Shown here one piece after another: positions 1 to 7,941 of a stretch of 32,983 nt of DNA; within the stretch, counting starts at the first letter, position 1, and each line of letters begins with the position of its first letter. Location of the stretch: positions 1 to 32,983 of the forward strand of contig JALHQU010000057.1 of the NCBI GenBank assembly GCA_022841795.1. Direction: 5' to 3'. The DNA comes from Fimbriiglobus sp. GTDB lineage: Bacteria; Planctomycetota; Planctomycetia; Gemmatales; Gemmataceae. Position numbers and translations under genes: made by a program. The notes beneath the pieces were generated by a model. That model worked only from the letters and a program-made list of their open reading frames with translations. It was not told where the DNA came from and did not search any database.

Positions 1-1392
1 GGCGTCCCCGAGTCCGGCTGCGTCGAGTGCCGCCCGGACCTCCTCCCCCGCAGCCCGACCTACGGGTGGTGTCGGACCCACGGCGTCAGCGAGTGCCCGC
101 TCTGCCACCCGGACGTGGCCCAACTCTCCGCCCGGACGGAGGTCGCAGCCGCCGACCGCGCCCGGGCCGACCGCGCCCTAGCCTTCGCCCCGCGAGCGGA
201 GAACGACAGCAAGTGCAAGAAACACCTCCGCCGACTCCAACTCCCGTCTGACGAGATGGCCGCCCGCATCGGGCTCGCGTTCGCCCCCGTGGGCCGCACC
301 CGAATCGAGGAGGTCCTTCACGCCCCCGCCGAGGTCACCTACGACCCGACGCGGGTCGCTCGAATCGTGCCGCGGGCGGCGGGCACCGTCTGGCGGGTGG
401 AGAAACAGGCCGGGGACAAGGTCCGGCGGGGGGAGGTTCTCGCCCTCATCGACTCGGCCGAAGTCGGGCGGGTGAAGGCCGAGTTCCAGCAGGCCCTCGT
501 CCAGCTCGAACTGCGGCGGGAAACCCTGGCCAAGCTCCGTCCGATGGCCGGAACGACGGTCGCGGGCAAGGACGTGCAGGCGGCCGAGGCCGCCGCCGAG
601 GAGGCCGAGGTGCGGCTGCTCGCGGCGGAGGAGGCGCTCGCCAGCCTGGGGCTGCCGTTCCGCGCCGCCGACGCCCGCACACTGTCGCCCACCGGCCTCG
701 CCCGACGGATGCAGTTCCTGGGCGTCCCCGAGCCGCTCGCCGCGGACCTGGCCGGCCGAACCGGGTCGAGCAACCTGCTCCCGGTGGTCGCCCCGCTCGA
801 CGGCGAGGTGGTCGCCCGCACGGCGGTGAAGGACGAGGCGACCGACCCCGCCCGGCCCCTCTTCGTGGTCGCGGACACGGGACGGATGCGGCTCACCCTC
901 CGCGTCCGGCCGGACGACGCCGAGCGAATCAAGCCCGGGCAGGCGGTGCGGTTCACCCACCCCGGCCACGCCGGACCGACCGCCTGGGACGCGGGGACCG
1001 TGGTCTGGGTCAGCCCGGCCGCCGACGAGAAGAGCCGGACGGTTCCCGTCCGGGTGGACCTGCCGAACCCGGCCGACCGGCATCACGCGAACACCTTCGG
1101 GACGGCCGAGGTGGTACTCCGGGAGGAGGCTCAGGCCGTGATCGTCCCGAGTGGGGCGGTCCACTGGGAGGGGTGCTGCCACGTCGTCTTCGTCCGGGAC
1201 GAGAACTACGAGACCCCGGGTGCCCCGAAGGTGGTTCACGTCCGGAAGGTCCGCCCGGGGGCCGAGAACGTGGCCGCGACCGGGCCGGTGACCGAGGTGC
1301 TGGTCGGGCTTCTTCCGGGCGAGTGGGTGGCGACCGCGAGCAGCGGGGTGCTGCGGTCGGAACTCCTGAAGAACGACCTCGGGGCGGGGTGA
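1..1392 (+). CDS. RND efflux periplasmic adaptor (HlyD/CusB family), 5'-truncated by window edge
   Basis: Membrane-fusion subunit that should join the RND pump encoded next to it to an outer-membrane channel. The frame is open from base 1, so the gene starts upstream; 463 residues are visible. An N-terminal metal-site-like segment has two Cys/His clusters: C7/C10 (GVPESGCVEC) and W23-C24, H27, C32, C35, H36 (WCRTHGVSECPLCH). A barrel-sandwich/lipoyl-like half (PRAAGTVWRVEKQAGDKV), an alpha-hairpin rich in Ala, Glu and Leu, the second half (VAPLDGEVVARTAVKDEA) and C-terminal beta domains follow, as expected for the family. A GTG at 115 would be an internal start that drops the Cys motifs, so I reject it. 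The pump gene begins 83 bp downstream. The Cys/His module recurs in the lipoprotein at 4751-5191, suggesting a shared metal ligand role (inference). Adaptor identity is firm; the metal is not determined. Confidence 0.92.
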   Translation, partial: GVPESGCVECRPDLLPRSPTYGWCRTHGVSECPLCHPDVAQLSARTEVAAADRARADRALAFAPRAENDSKCKKHLRRLQLPSDEMAARIGLAFAPVGRTRIEEVLHAPAEVTYDPTRVARIVPRAAGTVWRVEKQAGDKVRRGEVLALIDSAEVGRVKAEFQQALVQLELRRETLAKLRPMAGTTVAGKDVQAAEAAAEEAEVRLLAAEEALASLGLPFRAADARTLSPTGLARRMQFLGVPEPLAADLAGRTGSSNLLPVVAPLDGEVVARTAVKDEATDPARPLFVVADTGRMRLTLRVRPDDAERIKPGQAVRFTHPGHAGPTAWDAGTVVWVSPAADEKSRTVPVRVDLPNPADRHHANTFGTAEVVLREEAQAVIVPSGAVHWEGCCHVVFVRDENYETPGAPKVVHVRKVRPGAENVAATGPVTEVLVGLLPGEWVATASSGVLRSELLKNDLGAG

Positions 1393-1409
1393 GCGGACTG
1401 CAAACACTA

Positions 1410-1427
1410 ACGGCCCGGTCGGGCCGT
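1410..1427 (+). other. Intercistronic stem-loop between adaptor and RND genes
   Basis: Perfect 7-bp stem ACGGCCC / GGGCCGT with a GGTC loop, 17 bases after the adaptor stop codon. There is no T-run after it. It could be a partial attenuator or an mRNA-processing or stabilising element within the operon; nothing in the sequence decides between these. Confidence 0.4.
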
Positions 1428-1450
1428 CTGCCGCTTTCGACCTGACAGAA

Positions 1451-1470
1451 CCCGAGTCCCTCGGGGGGAA
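1451..1470 (+). promoter_or_regulatory. Ribosome binding site of the RND gene, inside a small hairpin
   Basis: The purine run GGGGGGAA at 1463-1470 is the only Shine-Dalgarno candidate for the GTG start at 1476. The bases CCCGAG (1451-1456) and CTCGGG (1460-1465) form a 6-bp stem with a 3-base loop that overlaps the start of that run. Partial sequestration of the site would lower translation of the pump relative to the adaptor. The functional effect is inference. Confidence 0.4.
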
Positions 1471-1475
1471 ACCCA

Positions 1476-4400
1476 GTGCTGAACTGGATCATCGACGCCT
1501 CGCTCAAGAACCGCTTCCTCGTGCTCCTCGGCGCGGTGGCGTTCGCCGCCGCCGGGGCCTATTCCCTCACGCGCCTCGACGTGGACGCCTTCCCGGACAC
1601 CACCCCGGTCCAGGTCCAGATCAACACCACAGCCCCGGCCCTCGGGCCGGAGGAGGCGGAGACCCAAATCACCTTCCCGATCGAGCAAGCCCTGTCCGGC
1701 ATGCCCGGCCTGAAGATCCTCCGGTCGGTGTCGAAGTTCGGGCTGTCTCAGGTGGTCGTCACGTTCGAGGACGGGACCGACATCTACCTCGCCCGCCAAC
1801 TCGTCGCCGAGCGGCTGAACGCGGTCGAACTCCCGGCCGGGGTGCCGCGGCCGAAGCTCGGGCCGGTCTCGACCGGCCTCGGCGAGGTGTTCCACTACAC
1901 CGTTACCCTGCGGGGCTGGGATTTCGAGCGGGCGTCCGAGGCCGAACGGGTCGAGAAGCTGACGTACCTCCGAACCGTCCACGACTGGTCGATCCGGCCG
2001 GCGCTGCGGACCGTCCCGGGGGTGGCCGAGGTGAACGCCTGGGGCGGGTACGAGAAACAGTACCAGGTCCGGCCCGACCCCGACCGGCTGTTCAAATACG
2101 GGCTGACGTTCGCCGACGTGGTCGAGGCCCTGGAGAGGAACAACCAAAACGTCGGCGGCGGAGGGCTGACCCGCGGGAACCAGTTCCTGCTCGTTCACGG
2201 CCTCGGCCGCACCGCCGACCTGGAACAGGTCCGTGGGGTGGTGCTGGCCGCCAAGGACGGGACGCCGGTCAAGGTCGGGCAGGTGGCCGACGTCGAGGTC
2301 GGGCACGAGGTCCGCCGCGGCGCGGTGACCGCGGACGGGCGGGGCGAGGCGGTCCTCGGCCTCTGCTTCATGACGATGGGGGAGAACAGCAAGACCGTCA
2401 CCACGGCCCTCAAGCGGAAGCTCGACGAGATCCGGCCGACGCTCCCGCCGGACGTCGAAGTGGTGCTCGTGTACGACCGGACCGAACTGGTGGACGTGGT
2501 GATCGACACCACCCGGCGGAACCTGTTCGAGGGCGGCCTGCTCGTCGTCGCCGTCCTGTTCGCGTTCCTCGGCAACCTGCGGGCCGCGTTCATCGTCGCG
2601 CTCGCCATACCGCTGTCGATGCTGTTCGCGTTCAGCGGCATGTGGCGGTTCGGCATCGCGGCCAGCTTGCTGTCGCTCGGGGCGCTCGACTTCGGGATGG
2701 TGGTGGACTCGTCGGTGGTGATGGTCGAGAACTGCGTCCGGCACATCGCCCGCGGCGACTCGAAGGGCCGCTCGAAGCGCGAAGTAGTCCGGGACGCGGC
2801 CGTCGAGGTGAGAAAGCCGACCCTGTTCGGCGAACTCATCATCATGATCGTCTACCTCCCGATCCTGACGCTCGAAGGGGTCGAGGGGAAGCTGTTCCGA
2901 CCGATGGCCCTGACGGTCATCTTCGCCCTCGTCGGCTCGATGATCCTGTCCATGACGCTCATGCCGGTGCTGGCGAGCTATCTCCTGCCGCGGCGGATCA
3001 CGGAGCGTGACCCGCTCCCGATGCGGATCGCCCTCGCCCTGTACCGGCCGGTCCTGCGGTTCAGCATGGCCCACCCGGTGCCGGTGGTCGCGTTCGCCGG
3101 GTGTGTGTTGGTGGTGGCGTTCGGCATGGTCGCCCCGTACCTCGGGTCCGAGTTCGTGCCGAAGTTGTCCGAGGGGGCGATGACGGTGAACGTCGTCCGC
3201 CTCGCAGGCACCGACCTGGCCGAATCGAACCGGGTGAACACCGCAATGGAGCGCCTCATCCGCGACAAGTTCCCGGACGAGGTGCGGCACGTCTGGAGCC
3301 GGGTGGGGACGGCCGAGGTGGCGACCGACCCGATGGGCATCGAACTGACCGACGTGTTCGTCACGCTGCACCCGCGGGAGAAGTGGACTAAGGCGAAGAC
3401 GCAAGAGGGGTTGCGGGCACTCGTCGAGAGGGAGGTCCGCGCCGTCCCCGGGCAGAAGCCGGAGTTCTCCCAGCCGATCGAGCTGCGGATGAACGAGATG
3501 ACCTCCGGCGTCCGGTCCGACCTGGGCATCAAGCTGTACGGCGACGACTTCGACGTGCTGACCAAGAAGGCCGCCGAGATCGAGAAGGTGCTCCTCGCCA
3601 TCGACGGCAGCGCCGACGTGCGGGTCGAGCAGGTGACCGGCCAGCCGGTCCTGCAAATCCGGGTCAAGCAGGACGAGATCGCCCGCCACGGGGTGCCGGC
3701 CAAGGCGGTGACGGACGTGATCCGGGCGGTCGGCACCCTCCCGGTGGGCGACGTGGTCGAGGGCCAAATCCGATTCCCGCTCGTGGTCCGGCTCCCGGAC
3801 CGGTGGCGGGGCACCCCCGATTCGATCGCCGCGATCCTCGTCGCCACCCCCTCGGGGGAGCGGGTGCCGCTCGGCCGGCTGGCCGACATCCGGGTGGTCG
3901 AGGGGCCGAGCACCATCACGCGGGAGTGGGCGCAGCGGCGGATCACCGTCACCTGCAACATCCGCGGCCGGGACATGGGGACGTTCGTTGCCGAAGCGAA
4001 GCAGCAGGTGGGCAAGCAGGTGGAGTTGCCGAAAGGCCGCTACCGACTGGAGTGGGGCGGGCAGTTCGAGAACTACGAGCGGGCGCGGGACCGGCTGACG
4101 ATCGTCGTCCCGGTCGCGGTCGTGCTCATCCTGATCCTCCTCTACTTCACCTACCACAACTTGGTAGACGCGCTCCGGGTGTTCACCGGGGTGCCGTTCG
4201 GGTGGGTCGGGGGCATCCTCGCCCTGTGGCTGCGGGACATGCCGCTGTCCATCTCGGCGATCATCGGGTTCATCGCTTTGTCCGGCGTCGCGGTCCTGGA
4301 CGACATGATCCTGGTGAGCTACGTCCGGCAACTCCGGCAGAAGGGCGTCTCGGTCCAAGACGCCGTGCGGTTGGCGTCTCTCACCCGCCTGCGGCCGGTG

Positions 4401-4739
4401 CTGATGACGACGTTGGTGGCGAGCCTCGGGTTTGTCCCGATGGCCCTCTCGACCGGCCAGGGGGCCGAGGTGCAGCGGCCGCTCGCCACCGTGGTGATCG
4501 GCGGGGTGATCGGGGCGATGGTCATGTCGCTCCTGGTCCTCCGGGTGCTGTACCTGTTCTTCGACGCGGTCGCCCACGTCCTCCGCTGGGTGCTGACCCG
4601 GGTGTTCCGCGTGGGCGACGAGACGGCCCGAGGGTTACTCGGGCTGGACGCAGAAGTCCTCGACGACGAGGCGAACCAAGACCGGGACGGTTCGCGGAAC
4701 GGGTCCGCGGACGAGCCGGTCCTACTTTCCCAGGTGTGA
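1476..4739 (+). CDS. czcA: Heavy-metal efflux RND pump, CzcA/CusA family
   Basis: Proton-driven inner-membrane pump of a tripartite exporter, 1087 residues, close to the usual family length of about 1040-1070. The N-terminus (SLKNRFLVLLGAVAF, then LDVDAFPDTTPVQVQI) is typical of CzcA-like pumps. The transmembrane-4 proton-relay motif is complete: D405-F-G, D411 and E418-N419 (DFGMVVDSSVVMVEN). This DFGxxxD form matches divalent-cation pumps of the Czc type better than the AIG-type motif of CusA, so zinc/cobalt/cadmium or a related ion is more likely than copper (inference). A second membrane motif reads GVAVLDDMILVSY (D942-D943) where homologues usually have Asn. The start is a GTG preceded by a G-rich run. 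It follows the adaptor by 83 bp and precedes a lipoprotein by 11 bp. No outer-membrane factor is encoded on this strand. Confidence 0.95.
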   Translation: MLNWIIDASLKNRFLVLLGAVAFAAAGAYSLTRLDVDAFPDTTPVQVQINTTAPALGPEEAETQITFPIEQALSGMPGLKILRSVSKFGLSQVVVTFEDGTDIYLARQLVAERLNAVELPAGVPRPKLGPVSTGLGEVFHYTVTLRGWDFERASEAERVEKLTYLRTVHDWSIRPALRTVPGVAEVNAWGGYEKQYQVRPDPDRLFKYGLTFADVVEALERNNQNVGGGGLTRGNQFLLVHGLGRTADLEQVRGVVLAAKDGTPVKVGQVADVEVGHEVRRGAVTADGRGEAVLGLCFMTMGENSKTVTTALKRKLDEIRPTLPPDVEVVLVYDRTELVDVVIDTTRRNLFEGGLLVVAVLFAFLGNLRAAFIVALAIPLSMLFAFSGMWRFGIAASLLSLGALDFGMVVDSSVVMVENCVRHIARGDSKGRSKREVVRDAAVEVRKPTLFGELIIMIVYLPILTLEGVEGKLFRPMALTVIFALVGSMILSMTLMPVLASYLLPRRITERDPLPMRIALALYRPVLRFSMAHPVPVVAFAGCVLVVAFGMVAPYLGSEFVPKLSEGAMTVNVVRLAGTDLAESNRVNTAMERLIRDKFPDEVRHVWSRVGTAEVATDPMGIELTDVFVTLHPREKWTKAKTQEGLRALVEREVRAVPGQKPEFSQPIELRMNEMTSGVRSDLGIKLYGDDFDVLTKKAAEIEKVLLAIDGSADVRVEQVTGQPVLQIRVKQDEIARHGVPAKAVTDVIRAVGTLPVGDVVEGQIRFPLVVRLPDRWRGTPDSIAAILVATPSGERVPLGRLADIRVVEGPSTITREWAQRRITVTCNIRGRDMGTFVAEAKQQVGKQVELPKGRYRLEWGGQFENYERARDRLTIVVPVAVVLILILLYFTYHNLVDALRVFTGVPFGWVGGILALWLRDMPLSISAIIGFIALSGVAVLDDMILVSYVRQLRQKGVSVQDAVRLASLTRLRPVLMTTLVASLGFVPMALSTGQGAEVQRPLATVVIGGVIGAMVMSLLVLRVLYLFFDAVAHVLRWVLTRVFRVGDETARGLLGLDAEVLDDEANQDRDGSRNGSADEPVLLSQV

Positions 4740-4750
4740 AGGAGAAGACG

Positions 4751-5191
4751 ATGACGAGGTTTCTGACGCGGGGCGGTCCCGCACTCGCCCTGTTCGGGGC
4801 GCTCGCGGTCCTCGCGGCCGGATGCGGCCAGACCGCCCCCACCGGCGGCGATACGAAGGGGACAGGGAAGGACAAGGCGGTGGCAAAGACCGATGGCGGC
4901 AAGAAGGATCCCGCCAAGGAGGATGCCAAGGGCGACCACAGCGGGTGGTGGTGCGACGAGCACGGCCTGCCGGAGGACGTGTGCGACCTGTGCAGCAAGA
5001 AGTACCGGGCGGCCGAGAAGGCGAAGGGGAACTGGTGTGAGCACGACCGGGTGAAGTCGAGCTGCTTCAAGTGCAACCCGGGCCTCCGCGAGAAGTACGC
5101 GGCCGAGTACAAGGCGAAGTTCGACAAAGCGCCGCCGGCGATCGAGGACGACGAGAAGAAGGACGACGGGAAGGCCAAGGACAAGAAGTGA
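4751..5191 (+). CDS. Small lipoprotein with two Cys/His metal-site-like motifs
   Basis: Product of 146 residues with a signal sequence ending in a lipobox (LAAGC, C25), so it should be a membrane-anchored periplasmic lipoprotein. A Lys/Asp-rich linker leads to two related motifs: W-W-C68-D-E-H71-G-L-P-E-D-V-C78-D-L-C81 and W-C96-E-H98 followed by C105-F-K-C108-N-P. A charged Lys/Asp tail ends the protein. The same WCxxHG...CxxC pattern occurs twice at the N-terminus of the adaptor at 1-1392. This suggests a metal-binding partner that delivers ions to, or senses ions for, the pump (inference). The ATG at 4751 has GGAGAAG just upstream and lies 11 bp after the pump gene. I know of no named family with an assigned function. 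Confidence 0.85.
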   Translation: MTRFLTRGGPALALFGALAVLAAGCGQTAPTGGDTKGTGKDKAVAKTDGGKKDPAKEDAKGDHSGWWCDEHGLPEDVCDLCSKKYRAAEKAKGNWCEHDRVKSSCFKCNPGLREKYAAEYKAKFDKAPPAIEDDEKKDDGKAKDKK

Positions 5192-5389
5192 ACCGGCCTC
5201 GGCTGACCGGTGCGGGCAGGATCGTGACCGGCCCCGCCGGCTGAAAATGAGATGACGTGACACGACGGGACGGCCGTGCCAACGACGGCTGCCCCCTGAA
5301 CCAACGGCGGCGACTCGGCAACGACGCCGGCCGCCGTATGCCTCCGCTGTGGGCGGCGGGAACCTGTCCGCGAAAAGGAGTTCCAACCG
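5192..5389. other. Intergenic region, no gene seen
   Basis: These 198 bp between the lipoprotein gene and the HMA gene show no convincing reading frame, hairpin terminator or promoter. The only clear element is the AAAAGGAG ribosome binding site close to the HMA start. The HMA gene may be co-transcribed with the genes before it. Confidence 0.4.
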
Positions 5390-5725
5390 ATGAAAACGAT
5401 GACCCGCCCGCTGGTGGCCGCGGCGATGGGCGCGCTGCTGTTGCTGTCCACTCGCGCCCAAGCGGCCGAACCGGCCGCGAGCACGATCACCATCCCGGAG
5501 ATGGACTGCGCGTCCTGCGCGAAGAAGGTCGGGGGGAAGGTGGCCGAGGTGAACGGGGTGGCGAAGGTCGAGTACGACGTGAAGGGGCGGACCCTCAAAG
5601 TGACCCACAAGGCCGGCGAGACCCCGTCGCCGAAGGCGCTCTGGGAAGCGGTCGAGAGCGGGGGCAAGGAACCGAGCAAGCTCGAAGCACCGGGCGGAAC
5701 GCACACCAAGAAACCGACGAGTTGA
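5390..5725 (+). CDS. Periplasmic heavy-metal-associated (HMA) protein, MerP-like
   Basis: Product of 111 residues: a signal peptide (about residues 1-25, cleaved near AQAAEPA) followed by one ferredoxin-like HMA domain of about 70 residues with the metal motif MDC40-A-S-C43. HMA domains of this kind bind Cu+, Hg2+ or Zn2+ through the two cysteines and pass the ion to a transporter. Export to the periplasm suggests a MerP-like or CopZ-like chaperone serving the RND adaptors or the P-type ATPases elsewhere in the window (inference). The ATG at 5390 has a clear AAAAGGAG site 8 bases upstream. A strong hairpin follows 7 bp after the stop, so this is probably the last gene of its transcript. No mer genes are nearby, so mercury specificity is not supported. 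Confidence 0.88.
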   Translation: MKTMTRPLVAAAMGALLLLSTRAQAAEPAASTITIPEMDCASCAKKVGGKVAEVNGVAKVEYDVKGRTLKVTHKAGETPSPKALWEAVESGGKEPSKLEAPGGTHTKKPTS

Positions 5726-5732
5726 AAAGGCG

Positions 5733-5775
5733 GGCCGGGTGTGCGGGCGGATGAAGCCTTCCCGCACGCCCGGCC
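5733..5775 (+). terminator. Strong hairpin, probable transcription terminator
   Basis: A 15-bp stem, GGCCGGGTGTGCGGG (5733-5747) with CCCGCACGCCCGGCC (5761-5775), contains one G-T pair and a 13-base loop. It sits directly after the HMA gene and before the promoter of the next operon. It lacks a T-run, which is common for terminators in high-GC genomes. Confidence 0.6.
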
Positions 5776-5841
5776 GCTTCGGATCGCACCGCGTCAGTGC
5801 CGATCCCTGGGGCGCAGGAACGGGGACCGACGCCGTTCACC

Positions 5842-5869
5842 TTGACCCCGAGTGGATCGGGCGGATAAT
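5842..5869 (+). promoter_or_regulatory. sigma70-like promoter of the second RND module
   Basis: A -35 box TTGACC (5842-5847) and a -10 box GATAAT (5864-5869) are separated by 16 bp, each matching five of six consensus bases. They lie 23 bp before the ATG at 5893 and after a terminator hairpin. The spacer is too short for a MerR-type 19-20 bp promoter. Confidence 0.6.
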
Positions 5870-5892
5870 CTTCTTTGCCCGAGGAAACGTAC

Positions 5893-6369
5893 ATGCTGGT
5901 CCGGCTGCTGATCGCGGTGTTGATGCTGGCGGGGCCGATGCCCGTCCGGGTCTGCACCTGCGCGGCCGCCCAGCCATCGGCCCCGGCCGATCTGCCCCCC
6001 CCGTCATCCGGGTTGGCGGCACCCGTGTCGAAGGGCTGCGGGTGCCGGAGTGAATCGAACACCGAGACCCAGAGCGACGCGGGGCTGGCCCCGTCCGACG
6101 ATCACTCCACGAGTGACGCGGGAGGTGGCCACTCGCACCCGGACCGGCAACCGCACGAGCGGAACTGCCCGGCGGTGAACCCCGCTCCCGTGGTGACAGT
6201 CGCGATCCCCTCACCGGCCGCGGACACGCCGACCGGGGACGACCTTTGCCTCCCGCTCTGGGCTGAGCCGGCTGGCGGTGTGGATGTCCGCGTCGCCTTC
6301 CGGTACGAACGCCGGCAATCCTTCCGCTCGGTTCCCCTCTACATCTCTCTGCTCACCCTTCGGAATTAA
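5893..6369 (+). CDS. Small exported Cys/His-containing protein at the head of the efflux operon
   Basis: Product of 158 residues of unknown function. A hydrophobic signal sequence (about residues 1-20) leads into VC21-T-C23, a second pair G-C49-G-C51, a His-rich stretch (H71, H80, H82, H88), C92 and C119, separated by Ala/Pro/Ser-rich low-complexity sequence; the tail ends LYISLLTLRN. The Cys and His spread suggests a weak periplasmic metal-binding or sensing role. Its place directly before an adaptor and pump recalls CzcI of proteobacterial czc operons, but I see no sequence proof of homology. The protein at 29388-29792 has a similar size, layout and position beside an efflux gene. I chose the ATG at 5893 because GAGGA lies 7 bases upstream; a TTG at 5875 in frame has no such site. 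A promoter lies at 5842-5869. Confidence 0.7.
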   Translation: MLVRLLIAVLMLAGPMPVRVCTCAAAQPSAPADLPPPSSGLAAPVSKGCGCRSESNTETQSDAGLAPSDDHSTSDAGGGHSHPDRQPHERNCPAVNPAPVVTVAIPSPAADTPTGDDLCLPLWAEPAGGVDVRVAFRYERRQSFRSVPLYISLLTLRN

Positions 6370-6492
6370 CCCGGCACACGGGTACTTCGGTTGACCCGCG
6401 GATTCTCCGCGCCGGTTCTTCGCCGCCCCGTTTCACCTGCGTCCACTCCCCAAGTCCCTTCTTCGGTGCTGACGCGCCGGCGAGGTTCTTCC

Positions 6493-7926
6493 ATGTGGTT
6501 CAAACGTATTCTCTCACCGGTCATCACGGTGGCACTTCTCGCCGGGGCCGGTTTCGTCGCCTTCCGCACCCAGGACTGGTGGGTGCCGTACGTCTTCCCG
6601 CCCAAGTCGGAGGGGAAGCCCGAGGCCGCACACGACGCGGCGGGCGGCGGACACGAAGGCCACGACCACGGCCCGCGGGATGACCGGGTGAAGCTGTCGC
6701 CGCAGGCCCAGAAGAACCTCGGTCTCGACGTGGACAGCCCGACGCCGCAGGAGTACTGGCGGACGATTCTCATCCCGGGCGTGGTGGTGGACCGCCCCGG
6801 CGAGAGCGACCGCGGCGTCACCTCGAAGGTCGCCGGTGTCGTCACCGAGATCCGGGCCAAGCCGGGCGACACGGTGAAGGCGGGCGACCCGCTCTTCGCC
6901 ATGCAACTGGTGAGCGAGTTCCTCCAGAGCGCCCAGACCGATCTGGCGAAGACCGCGCGGGAGCTCGAGTTCGCAACCGCCAAACGAGACCGGGTGGCCG
7001 AACTGGTCAAAAAGGGCACGCAGTCCGGAACCGTCCTCATCGAGGAGGAGAACCAGGTCAAGCGGTTCACCACCCAGGTGCAGGCGTACCGCCGACAACT
7101 CCAGGTGTTCGGGCTGACGACCGACCAGGTGGACCGGGCGGAGAAGGGGGATGTGATCACCCAAGTTGTCGTGACTGCCCCGGCACGAGCCGCGCCCGTT
7201 CCGCTGCCCGTTTCGACCGGGAGTGCGGCCGACCCCTCCCCCGCCGCCGACCTGTACGAAGTCCAGGATCTGAAGGTGACGCTCGGCGAACAGGTGCAGG
7301 CCGGGCAGACGCTGTGCCTGCTCGCGAACCACCAGCGGCTGTTCGTCGAGGGCCGGGCGTTCAAGTCCGAGGCCGACGCCCTCGCGGCGGCCGCCGAGAA
7401 GAAGGTGCCCATCCGGGCGGAGTTCGCCGACGAGAACCCGGCCGCGTGGAAGCCGCAAGACCCCCTCCGCATCCATCACCTGTCGAACCAGGTCGATCCG
7501 GCGACGCGGACGTTCGCGTTCTACCTGCCCCTCGACAACCAGCCCCGCACGTTCACCCAAGACGGGAAGACCCACTTCGTCTGGCGATACCGCCCGGGTC
7601 AGCGGGCGCGGCTGCGGATGCCGGTCGAAAAACTCGTGACGCTCGGCCCGGACGGGAAGCGGGAGATTCTCCCCTTCGTCTTCCCCGCCGGGGCGGTGGT
7701 GCGGGAGGGGCCGGAGGCGTACGTGTTCGTGCAGAGCGGCGACATGTTCATCCGCAAGCCCGTGCGGGTGCTGTACTCCGACCGGTCGGAGGTCGTCGTC
7801 GCCAACGACGGGAGTGTGACCGAGGCCGAGTTTGTGGTCCGCAACCACGCGGCGGCCATCAACCGGGCGATCAAGGCCCAAGCCGCCGGCGGCGCTGCCG
7901 ACCCCCACGCCGGCCACAACCACTAA
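6493..7926 (+). CDS. RND efflux periplasmic adaptor, His-rich (HlyD/CzcB family)
   Basis: Membrane-fusion protein of 477 residues for the pump encoded 15 bp downstream. An N-terminal membrane anchor (about residues 5-24) is followed by a His-rich segment (HDAAGGGHEGHDHG), typical of metal-type adaptors. The motif LSPQAQKNLGLDV and the beta-barrel entry precede the first lipoyl half (SKVAGVVTEIRAKPGDTVKAGDPL), a long alpha-hairpin, the second half near VTLGEQVQAGQTL, and the C-terminal barrel and membrane-proximal domains. The protein ends DPHAGHNH, a further metal-ligand tail. I set the start at the ATG at 6493 because the anchor begins there; a frame-open extension to 6391 adds 34 residues of unstructured sequence. 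The His-rich ends suggest capture of divalent or monovalent metal in the periplasm; the ion is not determined. Confidence 0.93.
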   Translation: MWFKRILSPVITVALLAGAGFVAFRTQDWWVPYVFPPKSEGKPEAAHDAAGGGHEGHDHGPRDDRVKLSPQAQKNLGLDVDSPTPQEYWRTILIPGVVVDRPGESDRGVTSKVAGVVTEIRAKPGDTVKAGDPLFAMQLVSEFLQSAQTDLAKTARELEFATAKRDRVAELVKKGTQSGTVLIEEENQVKRFTTQVQAYRRQLQVFGLTTDQVDRAEKGDVITQVVVTAPARAAPVPLPVSTGSAADPSPAADLYEVQDLKVTLGEQVQAGQTLCLLANHQRLFVEGRAFKSEADALAAAAEKKVPIRAEFADENPAAWKPQDPLRIHHLSNQVDPATRTFAFYLPLDNQPRTFTQDGKTHFVWRYRPGQRARLRMPVEKLVTLGPDGKREILPFVFPAGAVVREGPEAYVFVQSGDMFIRKPVRVLYSDRSEVVVANDGSVTEAEFVVRNHAAAINRAIKAQAAGGAADPHAGHNH

Positions 7927-7941
7927 CCGGAGCGACATCCC

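Noticed and set aside
1407-4577. Open frame of over 1000 codons on the - strand, antisense to the first RND pump
   Set aside because: It is rich in His, Asp, Arg and Pro with no domain or signal sequence, as expected from the third-position GC bias of the real gene on the other strand.
5842-5869. MerR-type promoter before the second RND module
   Set aside because: The spacer is 16 bp rather than 19-20 bp, and there is no central palindrome or merR-like gene nearby.
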